From Solirubrobacterales bacterium (lineage in GTDB: Bacteria > Actinomycetota > Thermoleophilia > Solirubrobacterales > Solirubrobacteraceae), in contig CANJIV010000002.1 in NCBI GenBank assembly GCA_947474595.1, forward strand, positions 205,522 through 269,521: 64,000 nt of DNA, in the 5' to 3' direction. The position numbers were made by a program, and so were the translations under genes. The notes under the pieces are model-generated. The model saw nothing but the letters and a program-made list of their open reading frames with translations. It did not search any database and had not been told where the DNA came from. This document shows, piece after piece, positions 18,727-27,663 of the stretch (the stretch's first letter is position 1; each line of letters opens with the position of its first letter).

Positions 18727-18908
18727 GTTCTGAACTGTCCTTTCGAGATGTTCGTGAGTGTCTAAGTTGCTACCTACGCTCCCCAGAATCACCCCGCCAA
18801 CCCGCCTGCGCAAGACCCGTTCACGGAAGAGACACGCGGCGATCACAACTCGTTGGCGGCTACTTATCCAGAACTTCTCCAAACCTCTCCTGAGAGAGCA
18901 GACATCCC

Positions 18909-20960
18909 TCATCGCCAGCCCGCCCAACTGGCCGTCGCCTTAGCTGCCTTGACTCGGAAGACGACCGTTACCGTGCGACTCAGTCGCTTGCCTTGGCTGG
19001 AGATGAAGCTCACAACTGCCTTGGCACTAATTGCCTTTCCTGATCTCAGTAGCCTCTTGGAGGATTGAGATGCGGGGCGCAGGGTAAGCGTTAGTCGCCC
19101 AGCCCTACGCGGCTTTGCCGTGGCAGAGGCGATCGTTACAATCGACGTGCGCTTGCGGCCTGCGACTACTTTGACAGTGCTACGTCTAGCCACCGCTGCG
19201 AGTCCGCCCGAGCTCGGAACAGCCACAGCAAGCACAACCGTTCCGTCGCTTCGGCCTGTCGCGCGTACGCTCAGCCGAGTTGGCGGCGGCGTAACATCAG
19301 GAACTTCGCTTGGACCAAGGTCAGGAGGCGGGACCACTATCGACTCAGAGGGCTCGGCTTGGCGAGTGACGACGAAGGCATCTGAACGGTCATTTGCATC
19401 TCCGGCGATGAGGTTCGTCGCGGTTGAGGTGAAGGCCAATCGGTCGCCATTGGCGCTGATCGAAACCGAGCTGGCTACGTCACCGTTTAGATCAGTCCCG
19501 GTGCGACCTAAGGCCGCCCTTTGCACCGTCAGACCATCGAGATCGACTACGTAGAGATCCCTACTCCCCACCACCGACCGCCGTGCGCCAATAAATCGCA
19601 GCGCCGGCAGTAGATAGGTGGTGCGAGCGCTAGCGACAGCCAACCAGCGCCCTCCAGACGACATCGACAGTCCGTCAATTGGTGAGCTTGTTCCCTGATC
19701 GTTAGGGTCGCCTTCGCGCGTGAGCTCCAACGTCCCAACCTTGCGCGAGACGCCAACAGACATGTCGGTCACAAAGAGGTCTGCTAATGAGCCCGTCACC
19801 GCCGTAGGGCGCAACCCAGCCGCCGTGATGAATGCCACCCGTTTGCCGTCGCCACTGAGCGCCGGAGCGAGATTTAGAATGTCGGAGCGGCCTTGCTCAG
19901 TGTCTGTTAACGGTCCGTAGCAGGAGCCAGTGACAAGCGGCCCAGTTATGAGGGCCAGCGATGGATCACAAGCAGGATCGTCAGGATCGGCTAGTCCAGT
20001 AATCCGTCTTGTCGGCGAAGTTGGTCCGTCGTCTATCCGTTGCCATAGGTAGTAACTCAACGATGTATCAAGTGACTCTCCCAGCAACAGCCGGGTCTGA
20101 GCGGGTCCATTTTGGCCTGTCCAGGCGACGGTGGAACCATCTGAACTGATCCCCGCCGGTCCAATCGCCCCGCCGGCCGGACCTCCGCCTGATGAAAGGC
20201 GTGTGACCAGAGTCGTGGAGTGCGCCGCTCGATCGCGAACGAAGAGTTGATACTCAGGGGTGTCGAGGCCCGCAGACGATGGTAGATCGGTAAAGACATC
20301 GGCCGTACGGAAGATGACGCGAGATCCGTCGCCACTGATCGCTATCCCCCGGCTAACGTCGGTTCCGGGATTACGTCCTGGCATAGGCGTAACCCGTGGT
20401 GCGTACGAAGCCGGCTGATCTGAACCGTCGCGCGCGGAGATGAGCTCGTAGGCCCCAGGAGCCGATGGAGCAATGTTCATATTGCGGATGTAAACGTCAA
20501 TCGAATCGTTTGTGTCAGCGGGCACCAGCTGGGCGGCAGTAGAGAAAGCGATCGTGCTCCCATCGACGCTGATCGAAGGGTTCTGGGCGCCACGAGTGAT
20601 CAGCGCGCCGTCAACATCTCCGCGCAGATCACCATCGGCCACGCGCTCAAGGGCCTTGGTCTCCATGTCGAAGCGAAAGATGCCACCGACCCGATAGCTA
20701 CCTAGCGGATCGCTATCACTGTCGTCAAAGAGATTGCGGGCGCGCGTCTGGATCGCTACATAGCGCCCATTGCCTGAGATCGTCGCGTAAGTGGTGGAGT
20801 CATCGCCTTGCTCTAGGCGCGCGAACGATGCCGAGACGATCTGAGCCCCCAGCCCATAGTAGGCCTCTGCTGCGGTCTCAGAGAGCGCCGTTGCGCCAGC
20901 GGCCGCGACGACCACGAGAGCCAGCAGGCGTGCTGAAGGCAAGCTGATCACGACCCCCAC
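18909..20960 (-). CDS. Exported TolB/PD40-like beta-propeller protein
   Basis: This encodes 683 residues with a signal peptide (SARLLALVVVAAAGATALSETAAEA). The body has PD40/TolB-type blades recognised by repeated phrases such as ATISGNGRYVAIQT, PSISVDGSTIAFST, IAISGDGSRVIFRT, PALSGDGKRVAFIT and VSISANGDRLAFTS. A short linker leads to a C-terminal beta module (GKAISAKAVVSFISSQGKRL) similar to that of the PstS-like neighbour. The start overlaps the upstream propeller gene by 13 bases; 182 bases separate its stop from the PstS-like start at 18726. Such propellers usually bind ligands or proteins; there is no catalytic motif. Confidence 0.8.
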   Translation of the reverse strand: MGVVISLPSARLLALVVVAAAGATALSETAAEAYYGLGAQIVSASFARLEQGDDSTTYATISGNGRYVAIQTRARNLFDDSDSDPLGSYRVGGIFRFDMETKALERVADGDLRGDVDGALITRGAQNPSISVDGSTIAFSTAAQLVPADTNDSIDVYIRNMNIAPSAPGAYELISARDGSDQPASYAPRVTPMPGRNPGTDVSRGIAISGDGSRVIFRTADVFTDLPSSAGLDTPEYQLFVRDRAAHSTTLVTRLSSGGGPAGGAIGPAGISSDGSTVAWTGQNGPAQTRLLLGESLDTSLSYYLWQRIDDGPTSPTRRITGLADPDDPACDPSLALITGPLVTGSCYGPLTDTEQGRSDILNLAPALSGDGKRVAFITAAGLRPTAVTGSLADLFVTDMSVGVSRKVGTLELTREGDPNDQGTSSPIDGLSMSSGGRWLAVASARTTYLLPALRFIGARRSVVGSRDLYVVDLDGLTVQRAALGRTGTDLNGDVASSVSISANGDRLAFTSTATNLIAGDANDRSDAFVVTRQAEPSESIVVPPPDLGPSEVPDVTPPPTRLSVRATGRSDGTVVLAVAVPSSGGLAAVARRSTVKVVAGRKRTSIVTIASATAKPRRAGRLTLTLRPASQSSKRLLRSGKAISAKAVVSFISSQGKRLSRTVTVVFRVKAAKATASWAGWR

Positions 20961-22945
20961 CTAGCTATTGGGCTACTTGAACTCAGTCCAGCAATACGCA
21001 CGCGTCGATAGATCGTCTTGTGATTGCCTGCCCTATCTGTGGCTTGAACCGTGACGCGATAAACCCCTGGGGCTGCGTAGCGATGACTAATCGCAGATCG
21101 CCGCGCGGTGTGGCCGCCGTCGCCCCAAGAGATCGTCGTTGAATAGATATCGACGCCAGAGACCGAGCGAGCGGGCCCATCGGTGAGCTTGAGCGCCAAT
21201 GTCGACCTCTTGGGCGCTAGCTCGGCAATGCTGGGTGCACGACGGTCGACCTTGATCTCTGCCGGCAGGCTCTCGGTCTGCTGACCCAGCCCATCTTTTG
21301 CTATTACCTTGATCACGCTGACACCGTCAGGAAGTTGCTCGCGATTCAAGACAGCACGACGGCCGCGCAGGCCTTGCAACACTAGGTTGTCGTCGACGCT
21401 AACCGCATAGGTGACAGCCGAAAGTGCATTCGGGGCGCGATCCCACGTAATTGCGACAGTGGAAGAACGCACGAAGTCGATCGGCGTCTGCACGGCAAAG
21501 ATGCTTGGCGGAGCATCGACCACCGCGCCGGCGATCTGCCCGAAGCTCTCGCCGCCCTGTTGGAATGCGATCGCACTATCGCCAAAACCTGAGCCGGCGA
21601 GTGCGAGGTCATTGACTGGACCTCCGTGCGAAGCCGAGACTAACTGCGTGTTGTCGACCTCATCTGCTCCGCCCTCGCGCACGGCGACTCCGCTTGCACT
21701 TACGCCACGGACCTTCCAAACGGCTACCGAGGCCCTGTTCTCCTGAGCCACCGTTATGACTGGATCACTGGCCCCCGTGCCGGTTCCGTCATCGACGCGA
21801 AGTGGCGGACCTACGGCTTCATCATCTCCGGCAGCCAGAACGGTCGTCCCGGCGAGATCAAAGGCTGTTAGGAAAGCTCCGCTGGGCGAGACTCCCACCG
21901 AGGGGCGTCCGGGAGTGCCGGAAGGGCCAACGTCGCCGCCTCCGTCGACGATCCTCGCCTGCCCGAACTTACCGGCCATGTCGGAGAAAGCATCTGGGAT
22001 CGTGGCCACCATCGTGCGCGTACCCTTCAGCGCTGATCCTGCTCCTGACTGCTGGCGAAAGGCGACTGCGCCTTGCCCGAACCCTGCGACGTTGAGGGCA
22101 AACTGATCGGCGGCTCCGCGTAATGGCTTACCCAGCCAACTCTGCGGGCTAACGATTAATGGAATCCCCAGCGACTGCGCGAAGACCCGGCGGGCCCAGA
22201 TCCGATCTACAAACTCATCGTCGGGCTCCTGAAAGGCGACGATCCCGTTGCCGTTGATGTCAATCCCCACTTGGGGAGCGTTGCCAGCAACGGCTGCGCG
22301 GACTGGCGAGACAGAGTTGCGATCAACTAGCGACCCGAAGACCGACCAGTAGCTACCACCGAAGCGCGCAATGCGGATATCGCCGCGTATATAACCAGAC
22401 GCCAAGCCCCCTCCGCCGGCGCCCCCATCAGGCAAGACCCGGTAAGTCAGCAACGCTTGGCCTGCGCGGTTCATCGCTAAAGACGGCCACGTCCCTGTCG
22501 CTTCACCAACGTTGAGGTCAATCGGGACTGGTGCTTGAAACATCGTCGCCCCTGGATCAAGACCCGCCCCGAACATGCGGTCAGAGCCGTAGCCAAACTC
22601 CTGCACCCAGATAACGATTAAGCGGCCGCCGTCAGCGGCCGCTATACGCGGCCAAGATGATCCGAACCTCTGCTTGGCCCCGAGATCAACGCGCTGGGGC
22701 GTCTGCCACTGGCCCTCCTTGAGGCGGGAGACGAAGATATGGGGTCGCCCGCCGTCTAGGCGACGGTAGACAAGTCCGCCACTTCCGTCCGAGGCCATCG
22801 CCACGCCTCCGAGCTCGAGTACGTCGGCAGAAGGACCATCGATGGTTTGGGCGGCAAATATCTCTGCATCCGCCTCAGACGCGACGCCAAATACGCCGAT
22901 CAGGCAAGCGAAGATAGCTCCGACCAACAGCGTGCGCGTAAGCAT
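20948..22945 (-). CDS. Exported propeller-like protein with C-terminal PKD/Ig-like domain
   Basis: This encodes 665 residues starting with a signal peptide (LLVGAIFACLIGVFGVASEADA). Residues about 30-460 contain repeated blades (GGVAMASDGSGGLVYRRLDG, RIAADGGRLIVIWVQE, SLAMNRAGQALLTYRV). Residues about 470-655 hold Ig-like domains, the last a PKD-type repeat (ISWGDGGHT ... HRYAAPGVYRVTVQATD). No catalytic residues are recognised; a surface-exposed or secreted binding protein is likely. It is the first gene of the minus-strand propeller chain and is divergent from the second pst operon across a 234-base region rich in GTTCAC motifs. Confidence 0.78.
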   Translation of the reverse strand: MLTRTLLVGAIFACLIGVFGVASEADAEIFAAQTIDGPSADVLELGGVAMASDGSGGLVYRRLDGGRPHIFVSRLKEGQWQTPQRVDLGAKQRFGSSWPRIAAADGGRLIVIWVQEFGYGSDRMFGAGLDPGATMFQAPVPIDLNVGEATGTWPSLAMNRAGQALLTYRVLPDGGAGGGGLASGYIRGDIRIARFGGSYWSVFGSLVDRNSVSPVRAAVAGNAPQVGIDINGNGIVAFQEPDDEFVDRIWARRVFAQSLGIPLIVSPQSWLGKPLRGAADQFALNVAGFGQGAVAFRQQSGAGSALKGTRTMVATIPDAFSDMAGKFGQARIVDGGGDVGPSGTPGRPSVGVSPSGAFLTAFDLAGTTVLAAGDDEAVGPPLRVDDGTGTGASDPVITVAQENRASVAVWKVRGVSASGVAVREGGADEVDNTQLVSASHGGPVNDLALAGSGFGDSAIAFQQGGESFGQIAGAVVDAPPSIFAVQTPIDFVRSSTVAITWDRAPNALSAVTYAVSVDDNLVLQGLRGRRAVLNREQLPDGVSVIKVIAKDGLGQQTESLPAEIKVDRRAPSIAELAPKRSTLALKLTDGPARSVSGVDIYSTTISWGDGGHTARRSAISHRYAAPGVYRVTVQATDRAGNHKTIYRRVRIAGLSSSSPIARWGS

Positions 22946-22978
22946 GCCTCAACGGTGGCGGCGCACGGCGGCGCGCGT

Positions 22979-23079
22979 GTGAACGTCCTGAGACGATTTG
23001 GTGAACTTCTTGTCACCCCGCCATACGTTCACAACTTCTAGTTCACAACTTCTTCTCCATCTCGCAACGTCCTGTTCAC
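22979..23079. promoter_or_regulatory. Divergent promoter region with GTTCAC/GTGAAC motifs
   Basis: Between the divergent genes, GTGAAC occurs at 22979 and 23001 (22 bases apart, two 11-base steps), facing the minus-strand propeller gene. GTTCAC occurs at 23027, 23041 and 23074 (the last two 33 bases apart), facing pstS2. GTTCAC is the core of actinobacterial PhoP boxes, so both transcription units may be phosphate-controlled. The spacing is less regular than at pst1. Confidence 0.55.
23027..23054 (+). repeat. 14-base tandem repeat containing GTTCAC
   Basis: GTTCACAACTTCTA is followed immediately by GTTCACAACTTCTT; 13 of 14 bases match. The 14-base period differs from the 11-base period of the other boxes. 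Confidence 0.8.
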
Positions 23080-23179
23080 TGGTTGCGACGCGCAGGCCTA
23101 CAAACTCTTACCAGTCCCGAGGGGTGGTGATGCCCCTTGGCCTACCTCGCCACCGACTGGAAAGGAACCGCACCCTGCC

Positions 23180-24013
23180 ATGACTCGCCTTCAACGGATT
23201 CTCTATCTTCACACCTCCCGCCGTAGGGCAATCGCTGCATCGGTGGCTACCGCTCTTGCTATCTGCGCGCTGCCGACCACAGCCGTCGCTAAGCCGACGC
23301 TCTTGCTGAGCGGATCGACGTCTATATATCCAATGATTGTGCCGCTAGCGCAGTCTTACTCGGCCAACGCCAAATTTAAAGTCTTGCAGGGAGGGTCTGA
23401 TATCGGCATAGCTGACGTCGCTCGTGGGCGAGTCACGATTGGCCTCTCCTCCCGAGACCCTCAGCCGTCAGATCCGGGCGGGCTAGCCTTCACCAAGGTC
23501 GCCCGCGATGGCGTCTGCTTAGTGACAAATCCATCAAACCCGGTAGGCAACCTGAGCCAGGCTCAGGTCCAGCAGATCTTCTCGGGCCGCATCCGCAGCT
23601 GGAGCCAGATCCCGGGCGCCCGCGTCAGCGGGCCGATCGACCTAATCGTCCGTACGGCGGCTTCTGGTACGCAAGATGCGTTTAAAAACATCTTCCTAGG
23701 ACAGGACATTAACGTCGCTGGCTCTGCTGCTCAAAAGCCATCCAATGGACTCGTCCAACAGGCTGTGCGCTCGAATAAGAACGCGATTGGATATGTCTCA
23801 TTCGACTTTTCCCGTGGCCTATGGGCCGTCCCCTACATGGGCGTTGGCTGCACTCTGCGTGCGGCTAAATCAGGGGCTTATCCGGGCACACGTAACTTTT
23901 GGATGGTCACGCGCGGCAAGCCAGGTGGAGCCGCGAAATCCTTCATCGACTACGTCAAGACCAGCAGCACGGCGCGTCGGATTATCGCCACCGAATGGGT
24001 CCCCCTCCGATAG
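23180..24013 (+). CDS. pstS: Secreted PstS-type phosphate-binding protein (system 2)
   Basis: This encodes 277 residues, shorter than typical PstS. An N-terminal export signal (SVATALAICALPTTAVA) ends without a cysteine, so there is no lipid anchor in an otherwise Gram-positive-type setting. Ligand-site motifs are LSGSTSIYPMIVPLAQ, LQGGSDIGIADVARG and RTAASGTQDAFKN, as in PstS-like proteins. It is the first gene of the pst2 operon; pstC2 follows with no gap. Phosphate is the likely ligand because all partner genes are Pst type, but another oxyanion cannot be excluded. Confidence 0.88.
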   Translation: MTRLQRILYLHTSRRRAIAASVATALAICALPTTAVAKPTLLLSGSTSIYPMIVPLAQSYSANAKFKVLQGGSDIGIADVARGRVTIGLSSRDPQPSDPGGLAFTKVARDGVCLVTNPSNPVGNLSQAQVQQIFSGRIRSWSQIPGARVSGPIDLIVRTAASGTQDAFKNIFLGQDINVAGSAAQKPSNGLVQQAVRSNKNAIGYVSFDFSRGLWAVPYMGVGCTLRAAKSGAYPGTRNFWMVTRGKPGGAAKSFIDYVKTSSTARRIIATEWVPLR

Positions 24014-25027
24014 ATGTCCGCACCGCCCCTAACGAAGTTCGCTAGATCGCCCAGGCGAAGTGGAGAGTCTCAGGATCGGCGCACCGAACTTGTACTCGGC
24101 GTGCTGGCCTGTGGCGTTTTGGCGCTGGTCGCTGGCATGGTCATCTTCGTCTTCGCCAAAGCGTGGCCTTCTTTTTCTCATAACGGCCTCAAGTGGTTCG
24201 GGCCTGGCGGTGACGTGGGAGCCCAGCTACAGGCGATATTTAACTCACCGGCCGATCCAGCCAACTACGTCTACTTGTTGCGAGCGTGGCCGCTGATCTA
24301 CGCCACGATCCTCGTCACCGCAAGCTCTGTCGCCTTAGCGCTTGCCTTCGCAGTTCTCTCGGCGATCTTCATCGTTGAGTTTGCCCCCAACCGCCTGCGC
24401 CGAATCTTAGAGCCGACCGTGCGCCTGCTGGCTGCCGTGCCGTCGGTGATCTATGGATTAATCGGAGTACTCGTGCTAGTTCCCCTCGTGGGAAATCACC
24501 TGATCACGCGTGCCCAGAAAGAGTCCGTGATCTTCGTCGTACAGTTGACTGGAAACTCGCTGCTTGTGGCGGTCATAGTTCTGACGATCATGATCACCCC
24601 GATCATGATCGCGATCATCGTTGATGCTCTGAGATCGGTACCAAACGGCTGGAAGGAAGGGGCCGCGGCGCTCGGAGTAAACCGCTGGCGGGTTATGTGG
24701 ACGATCGTCGTGCGTTCAGCGCGCCCGGCGATTATTGCCGCGGCCGTTCTAGCTACTGCCCGTGCACTTGGGGAAGCCATCATGCTTGCGATGGTCGCTG
24801 GCTCGGTTGCGTTCTCACCCAACCCACTCGACGGGCCGACCTTCTTTCTCGAACCGATCCAACCGCTGGCATCAACGATCGTGATCAACGCAGAGGGCCT
24901 CACCGTTGTCCCATTCGGCCAGACGCTCTACGCCTTCGCCGCGGTATTGCTTGTCTCGGCGGCCGGCCTATCACTCTGCGGCTACGCTGCCAAACAGCCG
25001 CTTAAACGCTATGGGATCAGGGCCTAA
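24014..25027 (+). CDS. pstC: Phosphate ABC transporter permease PstC (system 2)
   Basis: This 337-residue permease has about six membrane helices, the motif LAAVPSVIYGLIGVL and the EAA-type loop KEGAAALGVNRWR. The ATG follows the pstS2 stop directly, and its own stop overlaps the pstA2 start by one base, showing tight coupling. It is about 20 residues longer than PstC of system 1, with a different extracytoplasmic loop. It forms the channel together with PstA2. Confidence 0.93.
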   Translation: MSAPPLTKFARSPRRSGESQDRRTELVLGVLACGVLALVAGMVIFVFAKAWPSFSHNGLKWFGPGGDVGAQLQAIFNSPADPANYVYLLRAWPLIYATILVTASSVALALAFAVLSAIFIVEFAPNRLRRILEPTVRLLAAVPSVIYGLIGVLVLVPLVGNHLITRAQKESVIFVVQLTGNSLLVAVIVLTIMITPIMIAIIVDALRSVPNGWKEGAAALGVNRWRVMWTIVVRSARPAIIAAAVLATARALGEAIMLAMVAGSVAFSPNPLDGPTFFLEPIQPLASTIVINAEGLTVVPFGQTLYAFAAVLLVSAAGLSLCGYAAKQPLKRYGIRA

Positions 25028-26013
25028 TGTCGACCCCTTCTAGAGCCGCTGAACATCTAGGTCCGCGGCCATCAGGACCGACTGGTTCACGCGAAGCCCT
25101 CTCTTCTTGGGCTGTTATGGATCGCATCGGCCTTGGTCTCTGTTGGGCAGCGGGAATTGCGCTCTGCTTGATCGCGGCGGCCATCGTGGGCTTCATGCTC
25201 TTCAAAGGACTGCAGTTCTTGCGCCCAGACCTACTGGTTACCAGTCCGGTGGCATCCCAAGACCAAAGCAAGTCCGGAGGCTTCTTGGATCCAATGGTCG
25301 GGACGCTGATCCTGACTACAATCGGCACCGCGGTCGCTGTCCCGCTTGGTGTCGCCACGGCGATATGGCTAAGTGAATACGCACGCCCATTTTGGCTGGC
25401 CAGGGCAGTCGAATCGGGTGTAGATATCATCGCTGGAACGCCAAGCATCGTGCTAGCGATCTTCGGCCTAATCATCTTCCAGCAGTCGTTCTTCGGCTTT
25501 CTGTCTTTCACCGCCGAAGGTGGCGCTGTATTTGGGCGATCTTTTCTCACAGCCGGCTTGATGATGTCGCTGATCGCACTACCGCTGATAGTGGCGGCGA
25601 CCCGTGAGGCGCTGCAGTCGATTCCGGGCCATGTCCGTGAAGCCTCATATGCGTTGGGCAAGAGCAAGTCGGCCACTATCCGCCGAGTCCTTATCCCTGC
25701 CGCACGGCCGGCGATTGGAACTGGTGCGGCACTAGGGATGGGCAGAATCGCTGGCGACACCGCCATCGTTGTCATCTTGTTGGGTGCCACCGCTCTGCAG
25801 GCCGAGGGATCAACGCCGCTATTCGGCACCCTTCGCGGCACGGGAAGCACGCTCACCAGCTACGTCTACAACAACTCGCCAGCGGGAGAGGGCAACGCCC
25901 CTGAGAAGGCCTATGCGGCAGCTTTCGTGCTGCTGCTAATCGTGATCTTCTTGAACTTCTCGATCGACACGATCGCTGGCCGACGCAAGATGGAGGCTGC
26001 ATGGAAGGGATGA
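25027..26013 (+). CDS. pstA: Phosphate ABC transporter permease PstA (system 2)
   Basis: This 328-residue permease has six predicted helices, the motif IAGTPSIVLAIFGLI and the EAA-type loop REASYALGKSKSA. The N-terminus carries about 35 extra residues before the first helix. It overlaps pstC2 by one base and pstB2 by 13 bases. Membrane partner of PstC2. Confidence 0.93.
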   Translation: MSTPSRAAEHLGPRPSGPTGSREALSSWAVMDRIGLGLCWAAGIALCLIAAAIVGFMLFKGLQFLRPDLLVTSPVASQDQSKSGGFLDPMVGTLILTTIGTAVAVPLGVATAIWLSEYARPFWLARAVESGVDIIAGTPSIVLAIFGLIIFQQSFFGFLSFTAEGGAVFGRSFLTAGLMMSLIALPLIVAATREALQSIPGHVREASYALGKSKSATIRRVLIPAARPAIGTGAALGMGRIAGDTAIVVILLGATALQAEGSTPLFGTLRGTGSTLTSYVYNNSPAGEGNAPEKAYAAAFVLLLIVIFLNFSIDTIAGRRKMEAAWKG

Positions 26014-26921
26014 TGCCCCCACCAATCCGCAGGATAGTTGTGGACGAGCCGGCGACGGTGGTAGCTGCCCCTGCAGCCACATCGCAAACCAACGGCTCCA
26101 CACCTTCACACTCCTCGCCGGTCTCTGTCACGGCCCCACGACGTCGGGCGGCATCTCTGGCGGGGGGTATCGAGCGGATGGCCACCCACGACCTCTCCAT
26201 TCTCTACGGTGATAAAGCGGCCGTCAAGAACGTCTCGCTACCAGTGCGCCAAGGTGAAGTGCTAGCGCTGATAGGACCTTCTGGTTGTGGCAAGACGACC
26301 TTACTGCGATCGCTTAACCGACTCGTAGAGCTAACGGCTACAGCCAGCCGCCAAGGCCGCATAACCCTCGACGGCCAGGACATAGATGCGCTGGAGGTCA
26401 CGCAGCTACGTCGTCGCGTAAGCATGGTCTTCCAACAACCAAACCCTTTCCCGATGAGTGTCTTTGACAACGTCGCCTACGCCCTAAGAGAGCAGGCGCG
26501 CAAACGACCGCGCAAGTCCGAGCTGGGGCCCGCTGTAGCCGATGCGCTGCAACGAGCCGGCCTCTACGATGAGGTAGCTGCCGATCTCGCTCATCCAGCG
26601 CTACGCCTATCTGGAGGCCAGCAGCAGCGGCTTTGTATAGCGCGCTCGCTCGCCGCTGGCCCGGAGGTTCTCTTGCTCGACGAGCCCTGCTCTGCACTGG
26701 ACCCCGGCTCGACTGAGATCATCGAAGACCTAATCGTTCGCCTTCGCGAAGAGGTCGCGGTGGTAATCGTTACCCACAATCTCCAACAGGCCTACCGAAT
26801 CGCAGATCACGTCGGCTTCATGTACTTAGGTGAGCTAGTTGAGTACGGCCCAGCCGAACAAATCTTTGGCTCACCCCAGGAGCAGCGGACCCAAGAGTAC
26901 GTAAGCGGAGCGTTCGGATGA
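26001..26921 (+). CDS. pstB: Phosphate ABC transporter ATP-binding protein PstB (system 2)
   Basis: This encodes 306 residues with Walker [17 protein letters not shown]-loop VFQQPNPFPMSVFDN, signature [14 protein letters not shown] and Walker [16 protein letters not shown]. About 58 residues precede the ATPase core (MATHDLSILYGD), a longer N-terminus than usual and seen also in PstB1. GGAGG four bases before ATG 26001 supports this start; ATGs at 26010 and 26013 are alternatives. It overlaps the following lipoprotein gene by four bases. There is no phoU after it, unlike system 1. Confidence 0.93.
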   Translation: MEGMMPPPIRRIVVDEPATVVAAPAATSQTNGSTPSHSSPVSVTAPRRRAASLAGGIERMATHDLSILYGDKAAVKNVSLPVRQGEVLALIGPSGCGKTTLLRSLNRLVELTATASRQGRITLDGQDIDALEVTQLRRRVSMVFQQPNPFPMSVFDNVAYALREQARKRPRKSELGPAVADALQRAGLYDEVAADLAHPALRLSGGQQQRLCIARSLAAGPEVLLLDEPCSALDPGSTEIIEDLIVRLREEVAVVIVTHNLQQAYRIADHVGFMYLGELVEYGPAEQIFGSPQEQRTQEYVSGAFG

Positions 26922-27652
26922 GCGCCGCCCGCTTATTAGCTGCCGTGACCGTTATCGCCCTGCTCGCACTGAGCGCAACGGGCTGTGAGTCAACCCAAGA
27001 CAAGAGTCGCCGCCTCGCGAAAGAGAACGCAAAGATCACGCAAGAGAAGGGCGTCACCGTCAGCACCACCAGCCGTGATGTGGTGGTCGTCTCAAAGACT
27101 GTGTTGACCGATGCCAATGGGTCGGCGGTCGCCGTCGAACTGCGCAATAAATCTAAGCGCGGACTCCTGGGCGTACCGGTTGCGATCAACGTCACCGATG
27201 CGAAGGGGGTGTCGGTCTTTAAAAACGACACGCCTGGGCTTGAACCCTCGCTAGTTAGAGCTCCACTTCTATCCGCCGGCGTGACTTTGACTTGGGTTAA
27301 CGATCAGGTCTTAGCGACTGGAAAACCGAAGGCCGTCGCAGTCCGGGTTGGAGCCGAGACCAAAACCGCCCCGGCGAAGATTCCCAACCTCGAGATCGTC
27401 TCAGCCAAGCTTGAAAATGACCCGGTTGACGGCGTCTTAGCGAGCGGCAAAGTCGTCAACCACTCCTCAGTAGAGCAGCGCCAACTGATCATCTTTGGAG
27501 TGGCCCGCAAGGGCGGAAAGATCGTCGCCGCCGGGCGCGCAGGAATACCCCGGCTCGCGCCCGGAAAGAAGGTCGGCTTCGCCATGTTCTTCGTCGGCAA
27601 CCCACGCGGGGCCAAGCTTGAGCTCGTCGTCCCACCCACCGTGTTTGGATAG
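26918..27652 (+). CDS. Lipoprotein of the pst2 operon, unknown function
   Basis: This encodes 244 residues starting with a lipoprotein signal (ALLALSATGCEST). Next comes a short charged, possibly coiled segment (QDKSRRLAKENAKITQEKG). Two beta-sandwich-like halves follow: VAVELRNKSKRGLLGVPVAI and ASGKVVNHSSVEQRQLIIFG resemble FxLYD-type domains of Gram-positive lipoproteins. The start overlaps pstB2 by four bases, so it is co-translated with the transporter. As PstS2 lacks a lipid anchor, this protein could help hold or present it at the membrane; that is speculation. Confidence 0.75.
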   Translation: MSAARLLAAVTVIALLALSATGCESTQDKSRRLAKENAKITQEKGVTVSTTSRDVVVVSKTVLTDANGSAVAVELRNKSKRGLLGVPVAINVTDAKGVSVFKNDTPGLEPSLVRAPLLSAGVTLTWVNDQVLATGKPKAVAVRVGAETKTAPAKIPNLEIVSAKLENDPVDGVLASGKVVNHSSVEQRQLIIFGVARKGGKIVAAGRAGIPRLAPGKKVGFAMFFVGNPRGAKLELVVPPTVFG

Positions 27653-27663
27653 GAGATACCTAG

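Noticed and set aside
18727..18927. Upstream extension of the PstS-like gene to 18927
   Set aside because: It would bury the signal peptide 67 residues inside the protein and overlap the previous gene; ATG 18726 has AAAGGA upstream.
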